From positions 1 through 6,226 of the forward strand of contig JABIYQ010000007.1 in the NCBI GenBank assembly GCA_018702715.1: a DNA stretch of 6,226 nt, written 5' to 3'. A program made the position numbers and the translations under genes. Shown here piece after piece: positions 6,026 to 6,226 of this stretch. Source of the stretch: Desulfobacula sp. (lineage in GTDB: Bacteria > Desulfobacterota > Desulfobacteria > Desulfobacterales > Desulfobacteraceae). Under the pieces are notes generated by a model that was not told where the DNA came from, searched no databases, and worked only from the letters and a program-made list of their open reading frames with translations. Within the stretch, counting starts at the first letter, position 1, and every line of letters starts with the position of its first letter.

Positions 6026-6226
6026 TTTGTTCCAAACTCTCCGATTCCATGAAGATTTATAAGAAAGGTAATACTCTGATCATTACTTGATTCAGAAAAA
6101 AAGAGATTCATTGTCCAGCAGGATTTTTTTATGCTGACTCCTGCGCGGGTTTCCACTGTTTTATTTCCATCTAGATTTTTTTCAATAGAGCAATATGCAC
6201 TTAGTTCATTGGTCAATTTGACATCA
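6022..6226 (-). CDS. lptD: LPS-assembly protein LptD, C-terminal end (partial)
   Basis: The frame is open from the window edge to the TGA at 6022, giving about 68 codons of a gene whose start lies beyond 6226. A TTG at 6216 is unlikely to be the real start because the frame continues upstream. The residues fit the last strands of the LptD (OstA/Imp) beta-barrel, which inserts lipopolysaccharide into the outer leaflet of the outer membrane. They show alternating polar/hydrophobic strands, SCW with the conserved cysteine region that forms disulfides in LptD, the stretch DQSITFLINLHGIGEFG, and an end at FGTK. Many deltaproteobacterial LptD proteins close with a similar INL-x-GIGEFG. The identification rests on this short tail, so another outer-membrane barrel protein is a small possibility. 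The stop overlaps the NusG paralogue start (ATGA). Confidence 0.75.
   Translation of the reverse strand, partial: DVKLTNELSAYCSIEKNLDGNKTVETRAGVSIKKSCWTMNLFFSESSNDQSITFLINLHGIGEFGTK

Overview
The window is AT-rich bacterial chromosome in which every gene I can support is on the minus strand. Transcription therefore runs from position 6226 toward position 1. The gene content and protein character (LptD C-terminus, RfaH/UpxY-type NusG paralogue, HU/IHF protein, DNA polymerase III delta', PSP1/RicT-like protein, two-domain methionyl-tRNA synthetase, transpeptidase) suggest a Gram-negative of the Desulfobacterota, most like Desulfobacter/Desulfobacula relatives. That placement is inferred from remembered protein similarity and gene order, not from a search. 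The lptD end shows there is an outer membrane.

Layout in transcription order. The 3' end of lptD (6226-6022, cut by the window edge) overlaps a NusG paralogue (6025-5501) by ATGA. A weak hairpin covers the last codons of the NusG paralogue. An 84-bp, very AT-rich gap follows, holding a near-consensus sigma-70 promoter (TTGACT, 17 bp, TAGAAT) and a pair of 14-bp direct repeats. A tightly packed second operon starts there: HU/IHF-family protein (5416-5141), holB (5137-4079), ricT-like PSP1 gene (4086-3277), metG (3277-1676), the metG tRNA-binding domain in another frame (to 1369), and a penicillin-binding transpeptidase (1372-197). Junctions are a 3-nt gap, an 8-nt overlap, a TAATG overlap, a frame change and an ATGA overlap.

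The operon mixes DNA architecture and replication (HU/IHF, delta'), an Fe-S RNA-processing cofactor homologue (RicT-like), translation (MetRS) and cell-wall synthesis (PBP). The adjacency of holB, a PSP1 gene and metG/metS is a known conserved neighbourhood also seen in Firmicutes, so most of this is ordinary housekeeping DNA.

Three things stand out. First, metG is split by a +1 frame change exactly at the linker between the catalytic body and the C-terminal tRNA-binding domain. Second, the transpeptidase has no visible membrane anchor or signal peptide. Third, the non-coding 1-196 stretch has three copies of a CCTGACCCCA motif followed by a large imperfect palindrome that begins exactly at the transpeptidase stop codon and may be a small dispersed mobile or REP-like element. 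I see no CRISPR array, tRNA, rRNA or defence system, and no convincing undescribed multi-gene system.
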